Assembly: GCA_035556195.1 (NCBI GenBank) | Contig: DATMFK010000060.1 | Span: 86,910-150,909, forward strand | Direction of reading: 5' to 3' | DNA: 64,000 nt | Origin: G016756615 sp035556195 | Lineage (GTDB): Bacteria; Pseudomonadota; Alphaproteobacteria; Rhizobiales; Rhizobiaceae | Shown here: piece after piece, positions 1-9,129 of the stretch | Numbering within the stretch: the stretch's first letter is position 1 | How the letters are laid out: the number at the start of each line of letters is the position of its first letter | Program-made: the position numbers and the translations under genes | Notes under the pieces: model-generated | Told to the model about the DNA's origin: nothing | The model's input: only the letters and a program-made list of their open reading frames with translations | Database searches by the model: none

Positions 1-626
1 GTGCCGAGATAGAGCGCAGCGATGGTCACCACCATCATGGCTAGCCCGGTGGCGGTCGCGAAGATGCGTTCGGCGCGGATGCCCATCAGCCCGGCCGTGG
101 CGCTGTCGTCGGAGGTGGCACGGAAAGCGCGGCCGAGCGAGGTGCGGTAGAACAAGAGGTTGAGCGCGATGATGACGGCTATCGCCGAGAGGAAGGTCAG
201 CAGCGGCATCGTGCCGATGCTGACCGGACCGATCTGAAGCGAGGCCGTCTCCAGCGCGCCCGCCGAGATGCGGCGGCTGTCGGCGGAGAAGCCCTCGAGC
301 AAGCCGTTCTGGATGACGACGGAGAGGCCGAAGGTCACGAGCAGCGGCGGCAGGATGTCCTCGCCGAGCGTGCGGTTAAGCACTAGGAACTGCAGCGCCC
401 ATCCGAGAGCGAACATGATCGGCAGAGCGACCGCAGTCGCGACGAACGGATTGAGGCCGAGCGCCGAGACCAGGAGCAGTACCAGGAAGGCGGCGAGCAC
501 GATCAAGTCTCCATGAGCGAGATTGACCAGCCGCATGATGCCGAAGACGAGGCTCAGTCCGGCCGCGAAGAGCGCGTAGAGCCCGCCGAGCAGGATGCCC
601 TGGATGATCGTGTCGAGCCAGCTCAT
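1..626 (-). CDS. livH: LIV-type ABC transporter permease (LivH), 3' part beyond window
   Basis: Inner-membrane permease of a branched-chain amino acid (HAAT) type importer. Translation begins MSWLDTIIQGILLGGLYALF, and the motif GIMRLVNLAHGDL is typical of LivH. Several hydrophobic segments follow. The start codon overlaps the stop of the upstream ATPase as ATGA (623-626), so the two are translationally coupled. The C-terminus and presumably the LivM partner lie off the left edge. It belongs to a cassette (SBP, LivG, LivF, LivH) placed directly behind the hydroxyquinol genes, so the cargo is more likely an aromatic acid or phenol than an amino acid; that is inference. Confidence 0.9.
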   Translation of the reverse strand, partial: MSWLDTIIQGILLGGLYALFAAGLSLVFGIMRLVNLAHGDLIVLAAFLVLLLVSALGLNPFVATAVALPIMFALGWALQFLVLNRTLGEDILPPLLVTFGLSVVIQNGLLEGFSADSRRISAGALETASLQIGPVSIGTMPLLTFLSAIAVIIALNLLFYRTSLGRAFRATSDDSATAGLMGIRAERIFATATGLAMMVVTIAALYLG

Positions 627-1333
627 CGCTTATGCGCTCCGAAATAGGCCGCGTGAATGTCTTCGCGGCTGAGTGAAGCCGGGGTGCCGGTCAGCGTCAC
701 TCTTCCCTCCATCATGCAATAGACCCGATCGGCCACTTTCAGCGCTTGACCGATGTCCTGCTCGATGATGACGACGGAGGCGCCGCTCGCGCGGATCTTG
801 GGAAAGGCCGAGTAGATGTCCTTCACCACCACTGGCGCGAGGCCCAGGCTCACCTCGTCGCAGAGCAGCACGCGCGGATTGGACATCAGCGCGCGGCCGA
901 TCGCCACCATCTGCTGCTGGCCGCCCGAGAGCGCCGTGCCGGGATTGTGCCGCCGTTCCTTCAACACCGGAAAGAGATCGTAGATCGCATCGAGCGCCCA
1001 GGCGCCGCTGCCGCTGCGGCCATATTTGCCGATAAGCAGGTTCTCCTCGACCGACAGGGACGGAAAGAGCCGGCGCCCCTCGGGCACCATGGCGATTCCG
1101 AGCCGCACGACGTCGGGTGCGGGCAGGGCGCCGATCTCCCGGCCGTCATAGCGGATATGTTCCGGCGCATTGCGGATCAGGCCGGAGATCGAGCGCAGCA
1201 GGGTCGACTTGCCGGCGCCGTTGGCTCCGATCACGGCGACAGTCTCACCCTCGGCGAGCGTCATGTCGACGCCGAACAACGCCTGGAAGTCGCCGTAGAA
1301 CGCCGTCAGGCCATTGGTCTCTAGCAGGGCCAT
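623..1333 (-). CDS. livF: LIV-type ABC transporter ATP-binding protein (LivF)
   Basis: Second ATPase of the LIV importer, about 236 residues, normal for LivF. It has a Walker A GANGAGKST, an LSGGQQQM signature and a Walker B ending LLCDEVSLGLAP, all LivF-like. The start MALLETNGL at 1331-1333 was preferred over longer in-frame extensions because it overlaps the LivG stop as ATGA and matches the LivF family N-terminus. The stop overlaps the LivH start. Confidence 0.92.
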   Translation of the reverse strand: MALLETNGLTAFYGDFQALFGVDMTLAEGETVAVIGANGAGKSTLLRSISGLIRNAPEHIRYDGREIGALPAPDVVRLGIAMVPEGRRLFPSLSVEENLLIGKYGRSGSGAWALDAIYDLFPVLKERRHNPGTALSGGQQQMVAIGRALMSNPRVLLCDEVSLGLAPVVVKDIYSAFPKIRASGASVVIIEQDIGQALKVADRVYCMMEGRVTLTGTPASLSREDIHAAYFGAHKR

Positions 1334-2052
1334 CAGACGTCGATCCCGAGATAGATTTCGCGCACCTCCTTCGAGGCCATGATCGTGTCGGAATCGCCGA
1401 CGCCGATCACCCGACCGAAATGCAGAACGACCAGGCGGCTGACGACCGAGGTCAAAGCATGCAGAACATGCTCGACCCAGATGATCGACACACCGCGCCG
1501 GTGTATCGCGCGGATCGTCTCCACGAGTTCCTGGCATTCGCCTTCGGTCAGGCCGCCGGCAATCTCGTCGAGCAGCAGGATCTTTGGATCGGTGGCGAGC
1601 GCCCGGGCAAGCTCGAGCCGCTTGCGCTGTAGCAGACCAAGCTTCCCGGCTACGTGATTGGCCCGTGACAAAAGCCCCGTCTCGACCAGAATGTCCGCGC
1701 AGCGGTCGCCGACTTCCCGCTCGGTCTTTCGCGACCCGAAGGCGGCTGCCACCAGCAGGTTCTCGAACACCGTCAGCTTCTCGAAGGGCTGAGGGATCTG
1801 GAATGTACGGCCAATGCCGGCAAGACAGCGCGTCATCGGCGACTGCCGCGTCACGTCGGCGCCGTCGAAGTGGATGGTTCCGGCATCGACGCGGATATTG
1901 CCCGTGATCAGATTGAAAAGCGTGGACTTGCCGGCGCCGTTCGGCCCGATCACGCCGAGCGCCTCGCCCTTTTCCAGCGCAAACGAAATTTGGTCGGCCA
2001 CCTTCAGAGCGCCAAAGCTCTTCGATAGCTGGTCAAGGGCGAGTATTGGCAT
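1333..2052 (-). CDS. livG: LIV-type ABC transporter ATP-binding protein (LivG)
   Basis: First ATPase of the LIV importer, 239 residues. It carries Walker A GPNGAGKST, the LivG-style segment GIGRTFQIPQPFEKLTV, a degenerate signature around LLQRKRLELARAL, and Walker B LLLDEIAGGL. The start MPILALDQLSKSFGAL is at 2050-2052; upstream in-frame sequence is only read-through. It is separated from the substrate-binding protein by about 95 bp containing a strong inverted repeat, and is coupled to LivF by a 1-bp overlap. Confidence 0.92.
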   Translation of the reverse strand: MPILALDQLSKSFGALKVADQISFALEKGEALGVIGPNGAGKSTLFNLITGNIRVDAGTIHFDGADVTRQSPMTRCLAGIGRTFQIPQPFEKLTVFENLLVAAAFGSRKTEREVGDRCADILVETGLLSRANHVAGKLGLLQRKRLELARALATDPKILLLDEIAGGLTEGECQELVETIRAIHRRGVSIIWVEHVLHALTSVVSRLVVLHFGRVIGVGDSDTIMASKEVREIYLGIDV

Positions 2053-2083
2053 CAGGGTCTCGGTTTTCGCGCATTTGCCGCGC

Positions 2084-2115
2084 GATCGGTTCGGAGGTCG
2101 TCCTCCGAACCGATC
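2084..2115 (-). promoter_or_regulatory. Perfect inverted repeat between SBP and livG
   Basis: Arms GATCGGTTCGGAGG (2084-2097) and its exact complement (2102-2115) with a 4-nt loop. There is no T-run, so it is not a classic terminator. In the leftward mRNA it would form a very stable hairpin just 3' of the SBP cistron, suited to protecting SBP mRNA or dampening read-through into livG. Confidence 0.7.
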
Positions 2116-2147
2116 TCGCAGGGTTGGTCCTTCGCCTGGGCGAGGGC

Positions 2148-3425
2148 TCAGCCTATGGCTTCCATCTTGCCGCCCGTCGGGATGGTCGGCGCCGTCTGGT
2201 TGTCCACGATGACGAGGTCGTAGCCGCCACCCTCCTTGAGGCGCCATTGACCGCCGACCAGCGGCGTCTTGGCGATGTTCTTGGCCGCGAAGGGCGGAAC
2301 ATTGGTGCCATCCCAGGCCACGCGGCCGACGATCGTATCGAGCTTTGAGCTCGCGATCGCGGCGATCACCGCCTGGGAATCCGTTGGGTCGGCGCGCTTC
2401 ATCACGTCGACCGCCAGTTCGAAGAGAGCATGGGCAAAGCCGATCGGCTGGGTCCAGGGCCGGCCCGTCGCTTCGGTGAAGCCCGCGGCCAGATCCTTCG
2501 CGCTCTGGCCCGTCAGCGACGACTTGAACGGATGGCTCGCCGACCACCAGACTTCGGAGGAAAGGTTGTGCCCGTTCTTGCCGAGCGCCTCGACCGCCTG
2601 GGGAAACAGGATCGCCTTGCCGATGGAGGCGATTTTCGGCTTGAAGCCCTGCTGCTGGGCCTGGTTCCAGAAGGTTGTGAAGTCCGGCGGGATCATCACG
2701 CCGGTGATGATCTCGCTCCCATCCGATTTGAAGGCATTGATCTGGGCCGAGAAATCGTCGGTAAGGTTCTGGTAGCGGCCGGGATCGTTGAGCGTATAGC
2801 CGAGCTTCTCCAGCACCGGCGGGAAGCCCACAGCCTTGTCGCCCCAGGCATTGCCGTCACCGTCATTGGGGAACAGGCCGCCGACCTTCTTGTTGGTCTC
2901 GAGCTGGCCCCACATGTTGGTATAGACGGCGATGACGTCTTCCAGCCCCCAGAAGAAGTGGAAGGCGCTGTTGAACGGTTTCCACGACGAAGGGTCGCCC
3001 GGATTGGCCTGCTGGCCAATGAACCAGGGCTGCCACGGTGCCGCGGTGGAGATGCAGGGCACTTCCTCCGCTTCGCAGGTCGTGGCGACCGGATTGGTTG
3101 TCTCCGGTGTCGAGGCGACCAGCACGAGGTTCACCTCGTTGTCGACGATCAGTTCCTTGGCGACCTCGGCAGCCCGGTTCGGGTTGGACTGGCTATCCTT
3201 CACCACGACTTCAAAGTTGGTCCCGGCCGCTTTGGTCGCGGCCATGAAGCCGTCGATGATGAACTTGTCGGCCTCGGCGAACGCGGCGAGCGGGCCAGTC
3301 TGCGGGCTGACATAGCCGAGCTTGATCGGGGCTCCCTGCGCGATGGCCGGCCTGGCCAGACCCGAGGTGGCCGCCAGTGCTCCCGTGGCGGCTGCGGACT
3401 TCAGCAATTCGCGTCTTGTAATCAT
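2148..3425 (-). CDS. LIV-type ABC transporter substrate-binding protein
   Basis: Periplasmic type-1 binding protein of 425 residues. The N-terminus MITRRELLKSAAATGALAAT with a cleavage region ARPAIAQ is a Tat-like signal. The body begins IKLGYVSPQTGPLAAF, the usual start of a LivK-type fold. The start at 3425 was chosen because GGAGGA lies just upstream. It is clearly paralogous to the SBP at 13579-14877 (shared patterns such as RDSQS/KDSQSNPNRAAEVA and FHFFWGL). It is the first transporter gene after maleylacetate reductase, 24 bp away, so it is co-transcribed with ring-cleavage genes. The ligand is unknown; an aromatic compound is inferred. Confidence 0.88.
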   Translation of the reverse strand: MITRRELLKSAAATGALAATSGLARPAIAQGAPIKLGYVSPQTGPLAAFAEADKFIIDGFMAATKAAGTNFEVVVKDSQSNPNRAAEVAKELIVDNEVNLVLVASTPETTNPVATTCEAEEVPCISTAAPWQPWFIGQQANPGDPSSWKPFNSAFHFFWGLEDVIAVYTNMWGQLETNKKVGGLFPNDGDGNAWGDKAVGFPPVLEKLGYTLNDPGRYQNLTDDFSAQINAFKSDGSEIITGVMIPPDFTTFWNQAQQQGFKPKIASIGKAILFPQAVEALGKNGHNLSSEVWWSASHPFKSSLTGQSAKDLAAGFTEATGRPWTQPIGFAHALFELAVDVMKRADPTDSQAVIAAIASSKLDTIVGRVAWDGTNVPPFAAKNIAKTPLVGGQWRLKEGGGYDLVIVDNQTAPTIPTGGKMEAIG

Positions 3426-3449
3426 ATGGCTTCTTCCTCCCAAAAAGAT

Positions 3450-4511
3450 TCAATATGGCGGACGATGTCCGCTCCAGGCGTCCTGCAACAGCGCACGGAT
3501 CGAGCCACGATCGATCGGCCGTGGATTGGAATAGGGGTTCTTGGTCGCGATCTCCGCCGCCCGGTCGAGATCGGCTTCGCTGAGGCCGAAGTCTTTCAGC
3601 GCCATCGGCGAGCCGATGGATCTGGCGAAATCATAGAGCGCCTGTCCGGGGGAGCCGCCGAATATTTCGGAGATCGGTTTCATCAGCTCCGGTATAGCCG
3701 CGGCATTGAAGCCAATCGTGTGCGGCAGCATGATTGAATGGGTTTCGGCGTGCGGCGTGTCGAAGCTGCCGCCCAGCGTGTGGCAGATCTTGTGATGCAG
3801 GGACATCGCCACTTGGCCGAGCACGGTGCCACAGAGCCATGCTCCATAGAGCGCCGTCTCGCGCGCCGCGCCGTCGCGCGGACTGTTGACGATCGTGGGT
3901 AGCGCCTCCTTGAGCGCGCGCATGCCCTCGACCGACATCATGCTCGTAATGGGATTGCGGTCGCTGGCATAAAGCCCTTCGGCGGCATGCGCGATCGCGT
4001 TGAGCCCGCTGGTGACGCTCATGCCAACGGGCAGGCCGAGCGTGAGCTGCGGATCATAGACGACGATTTCCGGCGTGACCTTCGGGCTTCGCAGCGTGGT
4101 CTTTGCGCCGTTTTCGGTCTGGCCGAGAATCGGCGTGACCTCGGAGCCGGCATAGGTGGTGGGCACGACGATCTGCGGGATGTCGGTGCGATAGGCCATG
4201 GCTTTGCCGAGCCCCGTGGTGGAGCCGCCGCCGAGCGATACGACGCAATCGGCGCCGAGTTCGGCCGCGCGGCCGACGGCACGTTCGGTAACCTCCACCG
4301 GTGTATGCATGGTCGCGTCCGTGAAGGTACCGACCGAGAGCGCTCCCAGCCGTTGCGCCATCGCGTCAGCATCCGCCGCCTGCTGGGGCGTCGACAACAC
4401 GAGCGCGCGGCGGCATTCCAGCGCCTCGACCCATTTGCCGACCGCTGCGCTCGCTCCATTGCCGAAGACGATGCGCGCCGGGCTTCCCTGATAGGTGAAG
4501 GATATTGTCAC
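3450..4511 (-). CDS. Maleylacetate reductase (iron-containing alcohol dehydrogenase family)
   Basis: Reduces maleylacetate to 3-oxoadipate with NAD(P)H, the step after hydroxyquinol ring cleavage. 353 residues, typical for the family. The N-terminus MTISFTYQGSPARIVFGNGA and the segment VSLGGGSTTGLGKA are characteristic, and the metal-site region HKICHTLGGSFDTPHAETH contains the conserved histidines. It starts at GTG (4509-4511), overlapping the dioxygenase stop as GTGA, so the pair is coupled. Equivalent genes are called graC, macA or tftE in other bacteria; I leave the symbol open. Confidence 0.92.
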   Translation of the reverse strand: MTISFTYQGSPARIVFGNGASAAVGKWVEALECRRALVLSTPQQAADADAMAQRLGALSVGTFTDATMHTPVEVTERAVGRAAELGADCVVSLGGGSTTGLGKAMAYRTDIPQIVVPTTYAGSEVTPILGQTENGAKTTLRSPKVTPEIVVYDPQLTLGLPVGMSVTSGLNAIAHAAEGLYASDRNPITSMMSVEGMRALKEALPTIVNSPRDGAARETALYGAWLCGTVLGQVAMSLHHKICHTLGGSFDTPHAETHSIMLPHTIGFNAAAIPELMKPISEIFGGSPGQALYDFARSIGSPMALKDFGLSEADLDRAAEIATKNPYSNPRPIDRGSIRALLQDAWSGHRPPY

Positions 4512-5365
4512 GAGCCGCGCCCTTTCTTCGCCCGGACCATCACGAAGGTGAAATCCAGCGACCAGCTGTCGCCTTTCCCTGTTGGCTTGAATTCGCCGAT
4601 CAGCTCTTCCTTGACGCCGAACAGGGCGTCTCGGCCGAGATTGGGATCGCCGCCGTCATAGACATGCGTGCTGATCGTCTCGAACCCTTCGGCCTTTATC
4701 AGGAAGTGTAGATGGGCAGGGCGGCGTAGTGGAAAGCCGAGGCTGCTGAGCATCTGGCCCACAGGCCCGTCGCAAGGCACGGCATAGCCACCCGGCCGGA
4801 CCGTCTTGTAGCGAAAGGAGCCCTTCGCATCGGCCGTGAACACGCCGCGCAGATTGAATTCGGGCTGCTTGTCCGGCTGCTGGTTCTCGTACCAGCCTTC
4901 GCTGTTGGCCTGCCAGGTCTCGATGGTGGCGCCCGGAATCGGATCCCCATCGAGGTCCTGAACGCGTCCGGTGACGACGAGTGCAGGACCCACGCCATCG
5001 AGCGAGATATTGGCGTCGAGCGCCAGTCGAGGGGCGTCCGCGCGATAGAAGGGCCCGCGCACCGTATTGGGCGTCGCGCCCTTCGGTCGGCGGGTGTTGA
5101 TCTCCTCGATCAGTGCCGTGACGCCCAGGAGGTCTGAAAGCAGCACCCATTCCTGCCGACGGCCGTCGCTGGCGTGGCCGACCTCGGTCAGGAACTCCAT
5201 GGCTCGCCGCCAGTCTGCATGGCTGGGCCGTGTCTCGCGGACCAGCATGTGCAGATGCTCGATGACGGGAACCATAAACGCTTGCAAGGGCCCCTCCGAG
5301 TGCTTGTCGAGCCGATCGGCCACAAGCTGCGCAGAGTTGCGCTCGCTCGACGAGATTTCAGGCAT
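4508..5365 (-). CDS. Hydroxyquinol 1,2-dioxygenase (intradiol)
   Basis: Non-haem Fe(III) intradiol dioxygenase cleaving hydroxyquinol (1,2,4-benzenetriol) to maleylacetate; 285 residues. The N-terminal helical linker domain is followed by GPFYRADAPRL, the beta-sandwich segment GSFRYKTVRPGGYAVP and RRPAHLHFLI, which supply the family's Tyr and His iron ligands. Pairing with maleylacetate reductase favours hydroxyquinol over catechol as substrate. The start MPEISSSERN (5363-5365) follows GGAGGAG; a longer in-frame start would run through the promoter region. Expressed divergently from the LysR gene at 5445, its likely regulator. Confidence 0.9.
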   Translation of the reverse strand: MPEISSSERNSAQLVADRLDKHSEGPLQAFMVPVIEHLHMLVRETRPSHADWRRAMEFLTEVGHASDGRRQEWVLLSDLLGVTALIEEINTRRPKGATPNTVRGPFYRADAPRLALDANISLDGVGPALVVTGRVQDLDGDPIPGATIETWQANSEGWYENQQPDKQPEFNLRGVFTADAKGSFRYKTVRPGGYAVPCDGPVGQMLSSLGFPLRRPAHLHFLIKAEGFETISTHVYDGGDPNLGRDALFGVKEELIGEFKPTGKGDSWSLDFTFVMVRAKKGRGS

Positions 5366-5409
5366 AACTCCTCCATGGGGGTAACGTAGCAGGCCGGATC
5401 CGAGTGCTT

Positions 5410-5433
5410 GATAATTTTTTTCCTGATTTATAT
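5410..5433 (-). promoter_or_regulatory. Candidate LysR/promoter element upstream of the dioxygenase operon
   Basis: AT-rich element starting GATAATTT, 45 bp upstream of the dioxygenase start and inside the 79-bp divergent intergenic region. It matches 17 of 24 positions of the element at 15827-15850 in the same orientation relative to the second leftward operon. Both have the imperfect dyad ATA-N17-TAT. On the transcribed strand the shared core is GAAAnAAATTATC. Assignment as a LysR site is inference. Confidence 0.5.
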
Positions 5434-5444
5434 GCATAGTTGTT

Positions 5445-6395
5445 ATGAAGATCGATGAGAGACATCTCGTACAGCTTGCCGCTGTCGTTCAGGCAGGCGG
5501 GGTGACGGAAGGCGCGGCCTTGCTGGGCCTTAGCCAGCCGGGCGTCTCCCGGACGCTCGCCATGTTGGAAAAACGCCTCGGAGAACCTTTGTTCATCAAG
5601 GGGCGCCGGCCACTGCAACCAACGCCCCTCGGCCGTGCCCTTGCCGATCATGGCCAGGTCATGCTCACGGCGTCTCGCAAGGCGTCCGCATTGATCGAAG
5701 GTTTTCGGCACGGCCGCACCGGGCTCGTGCGCGTGGGCGGCACGCCATTCTTCATGGACGCCCTGATTGCCGGCATGGTCGCCGGCTTCCAGAACGCATT
5801 CCCCGACGTCCGCGTCGAACAGAGCTATGGCTATCTCGGGGAATTGCGCGCCGCCATCCTCGCGGATCGCATCGATCTCGCAATTTGCCCCATCGGCGTG
5901 CTCGATGAGGGTTCGGGCATGCATTTTCAGGAACTGCTTCCGGGCCGCAACGTCGTCGCCTGCCGTGTTACGCATCCGCTGCTGCTCAAGCGCAAGCTCG
6001 AGGGCCCGGAACTGCTCGAATACCCCTGGATCGCCCCGCCTCCGGGCAGTCCGCTGCTGGCGGACCTGCGAAGCCTCGTTCTTTCGCTCGGCGCGACGGA
6101 GACGAAGATCCGCTATGCCGGCGGCTCGCTGACCAGCGCCATCAATTACATGAAGGAAAGCGACGCCTTGACGATCCTTCCGCACAGCGTGGTATTCGCC
6201 TATCGCAACGACAAGACCATTACCGCGCTGCCCGTGAGTATTCCGCACCCGGAGCGGGCGCTCGGCCTGATGCGGCGGAAAGGAGACCTGAGCGCGCCCG
6301 CCATCGAGGCATTCTCGGCGCATATTCGCAAAGGTTTTGAGAATCTGAGGCATTTGATCAAGCGCCACGAGCAATCCGTGGTCTGGGGCATGTAG
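5445..6395 (+). CDS. LysR family transcriptional regulator
   Basis: 316 residues, standard LysR length. The N-terminal winged helix is visible as HLVQLAAVVQAGGVTEGAAL followed by GLSQPGVSRTLAMLEKRLG; the C-terminal effector-binding domain contains VRVGGTPFFMDALIAG and ends near residue 310. It starts at ATG 5445 in the 79-bp gap to the dioxygenase gene and is flanked on both sides by leftward catabolic operons, the classic position of a pathway-specific activator. The inducer is probably a pathway aromatic or ring-cleavage product. Confidence 0.92.
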   Translation: MKIDERHLVQLAAVVQAGGVTEGAALLGLSQPGVSRTLAMLEKRLGEPLFIKGRRPLQPTPLGRALADHGQVMLTASRKASALIEGFRHGRTGLVRVGGTPFFMDALIAGMVAGFQNAFPDVRVEQSYGYLGELRAAILADRIDLAICPIGVLDEGSGMHFQELLPGRNVVACRVTHPLLLKRKLEGPELLEYPWIAPPPGSPLLADLRSLVLSLGATETKIRYAGGSLTSAINYMKESDALTILPHSVVFAYRNDKTITALPVSIPHPERALGLMRRKGDLSAPAIEAFSAHIRKGFENLRHLIKRHEQSVVWGM

Positions 6396-6432
6396 TGTCG
6401 CGGCCAGCGGCGGGGGACGCCGCCGAGCCTCG

Positions 6433-7041
6433 TCAAAAGGTTGCGGAATCGTCCGGCCAGAGCAGCACCGGCGTTGACACCGTGTCGACCATAGGACCCA
6501 GCCCGTGCCAGGCACGATTGGAATAGACAAGCGCTTCCGCCTGCCGCGCCGTATGCCTGCCGGGCGAGACCGATGTCAGCTCGGCTGTCACCAGACATGC
6601 GCCGGGCGTCTCCAGGCGACCGCGGATTTCGCCCCGGAACCAGAGGGCGACCTGTGGATAATAGGGTTCGCCGCTTTCGAGACGCGCCCATCTTACATCC
6701 GGCCCGAAGCGCTCTTTGCCGCTCGTCGCACAGAGGCGGGCAAGTTCCATATCGGCGCGGCGGACGAAATGGACGACGACCGATGCCGCACGCTCGATTT
6801 CCCGGGCACTCGTCGAGGACGCCGAGAGCGAGAAGGCGACCATGGGAGGCGCGGCGCTGATCGAGATCAGGGAGCTCACCGTCAGCGCCACCGGGCCTTC
6901 GCCAGCGTCCGCCGTGATGATCGCGACGCCCGAGGGGTGATGTCGGAACGCGGCGAGAAACGCCTCCGTCATGCCAGAGGCCGCGGCGCCAGTCTCCGGC
7001 GCCGCGACTTCGTCAGGCATGCCTTTTGCGGGCGCGCTCAT
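6433..7041 (-). CDS. Flavin reductase, partner of a two-component monooxygenase
   Basis: Flavin reductase-like (FMN-binding split barrel) protein of 202 residues that would supply reduced flavin to the adjacent oxygenase. Recognisable segments are RHHPSGVAIITADAGEGPVA, LTVSSLISISAAPPMVAFSL and VHFVRRADMELARLCA. The start MSAPAKGMPDEV (7039-7041) overlaps the oxygenase stop as ATGA, ensuring co-translation. With the neighbouring hydroxyquinol pathway, the pair resembles resorcinol hydroxylase (GraA/GraD type), but substrate assignment is inference. It is the last gene of the leftward operon, converging on the LysR gene 37 bp away. Confidence 0.85.
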   Translation of the reverse strand: MSAPAKGMPDEVAAPETGAAASGMTEAFLAAFRHHPSGVAIITADAGEGPVALTVSSLISISAAPPMVAFSLSASSTSAREIERAASVVVHFVRRADMELARLCATSGKERFGPDVRWARLESGEPYYPQVALWFRGEIRGRLETPGACLVTAELTSVSPGRHTARQAEALVYSNRAWHGLGPMVDTVSTPVLLWPDDSATF

Positions 7042-8264
7042 TTCTTCTCGATCAAGTCGTAGAATTGCCAGACCCGATCGCTCCACACTCCGGCAATATC
7101 GCGGCCGGCTGCGGCTACGATGTTCGGGTTGATCGTGAAGTGGTTCGCCGCCGTCAGCATCTCGCGATAGATCCGCTGCATCACGCCATAACGCAGCGAA
7201 GCGCCGCCCACTGCGCGATAGACGAACTGACAGGCATCGATGCCCGCCTCGTGTACTTCCGATTTGGCAAGATGCACGAGGCTGATCTGGCGTGTGGTCA
7301 TCCGGTTTCCGGCTTCGATCGAGGCCTCGACCTCGCGCCAGACCTCGAACAGAAAGGCGCGGGCGGCTCGCACGCGGGCTTCGGCGCGGCCGAAATCATA
7401 CCAGAACTTGTCACTTTCACCGAGCAGGCCGGCACGGCCGGTCTTGGTCTTCGCATAGTTCGCGGCCTCGTCGAGCATCCGTCGCGAGGCGCCGATGGCC
7501 CAGCCGGAATGCCCGATGGCCGCAAGACCGACGACGCCGAGGCTGAAGAACTCCTTCATGCGCTGCGGCTCGGCGGTCAGGATCGGAAACACCATGTCGT
7601 CGGGGATGAAGACATCCTTTGCGGCATAGTCGATGCTGCCGGTGGCCTGAAGACCCAGCACATTCCAGTTGCCGAGCAGTTCGTGGTTGTCGACCGGGGC
7701 ATGCGCGCAGAGCACGATCACATCGCCATTCGCGTCCTTGGCCGGCTGACCCGTGCCGTCGTCGAGCAGGGCGGCGGAATGCGTGTAGGTCGCGTGATAG
7801 ATGCCGCTGGCATAGGACCACCGGCCGTTCAGGAGATAGCCGCCATCTATTTTCTTCAGCATGCCGGTGGGCGTACCCTGGCCGGAGAAGCGGTTGTCGG
7901 TCTCGCCGTCGAACAGGCGGCCGATGGCCGTATCGGGTAGAAAGGCCGCCGACATTGCGCCGATGCAGGCATGCACCATGGAAATCCAGCCGGCCGCGCC
8001 GCTGTGATAGGTGATCGCTTCGATCAGTTGCAGCCCCTGGGTCGGCGAGAGCTGCGCGCCGCCTATGTCCTCGCCGGCGAAGACATGGCTCATGCGCAGC
8101 GGCTTGAGCGCCTCGAAGGTCTCCTCGTTGAGGCGGCCGAGCTTTTCGTTCGCCTCGGAATTCTTGTCGAGGATCGGGCCGATCTTCTCCACATGGGCCA
8201 TGAGGGACGCGAAGTCCGTCTTTGTACCCCAGTAGCCTTTGCCGTGCTTCACTGGTGCGTTCAT
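7038..8264 (-). CDS. Flavin-dependent monooxygenase, oxygenase component (acyl-CoA dehydrogenase fold)
   Basis: 408 residues. The fold is that of group D flavin monooxygenases (HsaA, HpaH C2 and resorcinol hydroxylase types): SGQGTPTGMLKKIDGGYLLN and GRWSYASGIYHA in the middle domain, then a helical C-terminal domain (EAGIDACQFVYRAVGGASLR). It lacks the hallmarks of a true beta-oxidation dehydrogenase and is coupled to a flavin reductase, so ring hydroxylation of a phenol is the likely reaction, for example resorcinol to hydroxyquinol. The start MNAPVKHGKGYWG follows a GGAGGAATT sequence. Confidence 0.85.
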   Translation of the reverse strand: MNAPVKHGKGYWGTKTDFASLMAHVEKIGPILDKNSEANEKLGRLNEETFEALKPLRMSHVFAGEDIGGAQLSPTQGLQLIEAITYHSGAAGWISMVHACIGAMSAAFLPDTAIGRLFDGETDNRFSGQGTPTGMLKKIDGGYLLNGRWSYASGIYHATYTHSAALLDDGTGQPAKDANGDVIVLCAHAPVDNHELLGNWNVLGLQATGSIDYAAKDVFIPDDMVFPILTAEPQRMKEFFSLGVVGLAAIGHSGWAIGASRRMLDEAANYAKTKTGRAGLLGESDKFWYDFGRAEARVRAARAFLFEVWREVEASIEAGNRMTTRQISLVHLAKSEVHEAGIDACQFVYRAVGGASLRYGVMQRIYREMLTAANHFTINPNIVAAAGRDIAGVWSDRVWQFYDLIEKK

Positions 8265-8327
8265 GCCAATTCCTCCTTTATGGTCGTTTTCGTCGCGGCC
8301 TGGCTCGAGGGTGCCGCGCCCCTGGTT

Positions 8328-9107
8328 TCAGCTGGCGAGGAAGTCGCCGATGGCCGTGACGGTGCGCGGATCCTCCTGCATGGCGAAGTGCCCGACGCCC
8401 TCCACGATGTACGTCCGGGCCTTCGGAATGCGGGCCTGCCAGAGCGGCGCCTGCGAGGACGGCAGCATGCGGTCCTTGTCGCCCCAGACGATCAGCGTTT
8501 GGTTGGGGATGCGGCTCAGCCAGCGTTCGAGATTGGGGTGGCCCATGCCGTGGACCTTGAGAATGTTGCCGAGCGCCCGACCTTCCTTCTCGCGAGCCGC
8601 GACGAAGGCTTCCACCGGGGGGCACTCCGAGCCGCCGGGGAAATAGCGTGCCGCGACCTCGATGTTATGCGCGAGATAGGCCGGCAATTCCTGGGGCGGA
8701 ATCGCACTCAGGTCGGCACCGCGATGATCCGGATGGTTGAGGCCGGCCGGCGCATTCAGCACCAGCTTGGCGAACCGCTCCCCTGCCACGGCGGCCATTT
8801 CGGCGGCCATCCAGCCGCCCATGGAATGCCCCACCAGATGCGGGCGATCGAGGTCGAGGGCTTCGAGGAGGCGAAGATTGTGGACCAGCATGTCCTGCAT
8901 GCCGCTGATGTGCGGTGCCTCGCCGCTCTCGCCGAAACCGGGATGGAAGGGCAGGTAGACGCGGAAGCGATCCGCCAGCCCGCGCGCCCATTCATGGCCC
9001 TCGACAGTCGCCGCCCCATGCAGCGCGAGCACGGCGGGGCCGCCGCCGATCGCCTTGACCACGGTGCGAACGCCATCGATGTCGTGCGTCAGGGTTTCGA
9101 ATTCCAT
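8328..9107 (-). CDS. Alpha/beta hydrolase
   Basis: 259-residue alpha/beta hydrolase. Oxyanion region LHGAATVEGHEWA, nucleophile elbow GHSMGG, acid in WGDKDRM and histidine in GVGHFAMQ complete a catalytic triad. There is no signal peptide, so it is cytoplasmic. The start MEFETLTHD (9105-9107) has AGGAGGA upstream. Lying between an alcohol dehydrogenase and a hydroxylase, it may hydrolyse an ester or a C-C bond in the imported aromatic; the substrate cannot be read from the sequence. Confidence 0.85.
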   Translation of the reverse strand: MEFETLTHDIDGVRTVVKAIGGGPAVLALHGAATVEGHEWARGLADRFRVYLPFHPGFGESGEAPHISGMQDMLVHNLRLLEALDLDRPHLVGHSMGGWMAAEMAAVAGERFAKLVLNAPAGLNHPDHRGADLSAIPPQELPAYLAHNIEVAARYFPGGSECPPVEAFVAAREKEGRALGNILKVHGMGHPNLERWLSRIPNQTLIVWGDKDRMLPSSQAPLWQARIPKARTYIVEGVGHFAMQEDPRTVTAIGDFLAS

Positions 9108-9129
9108 ATTGTCCTCCTCAAACAATCGA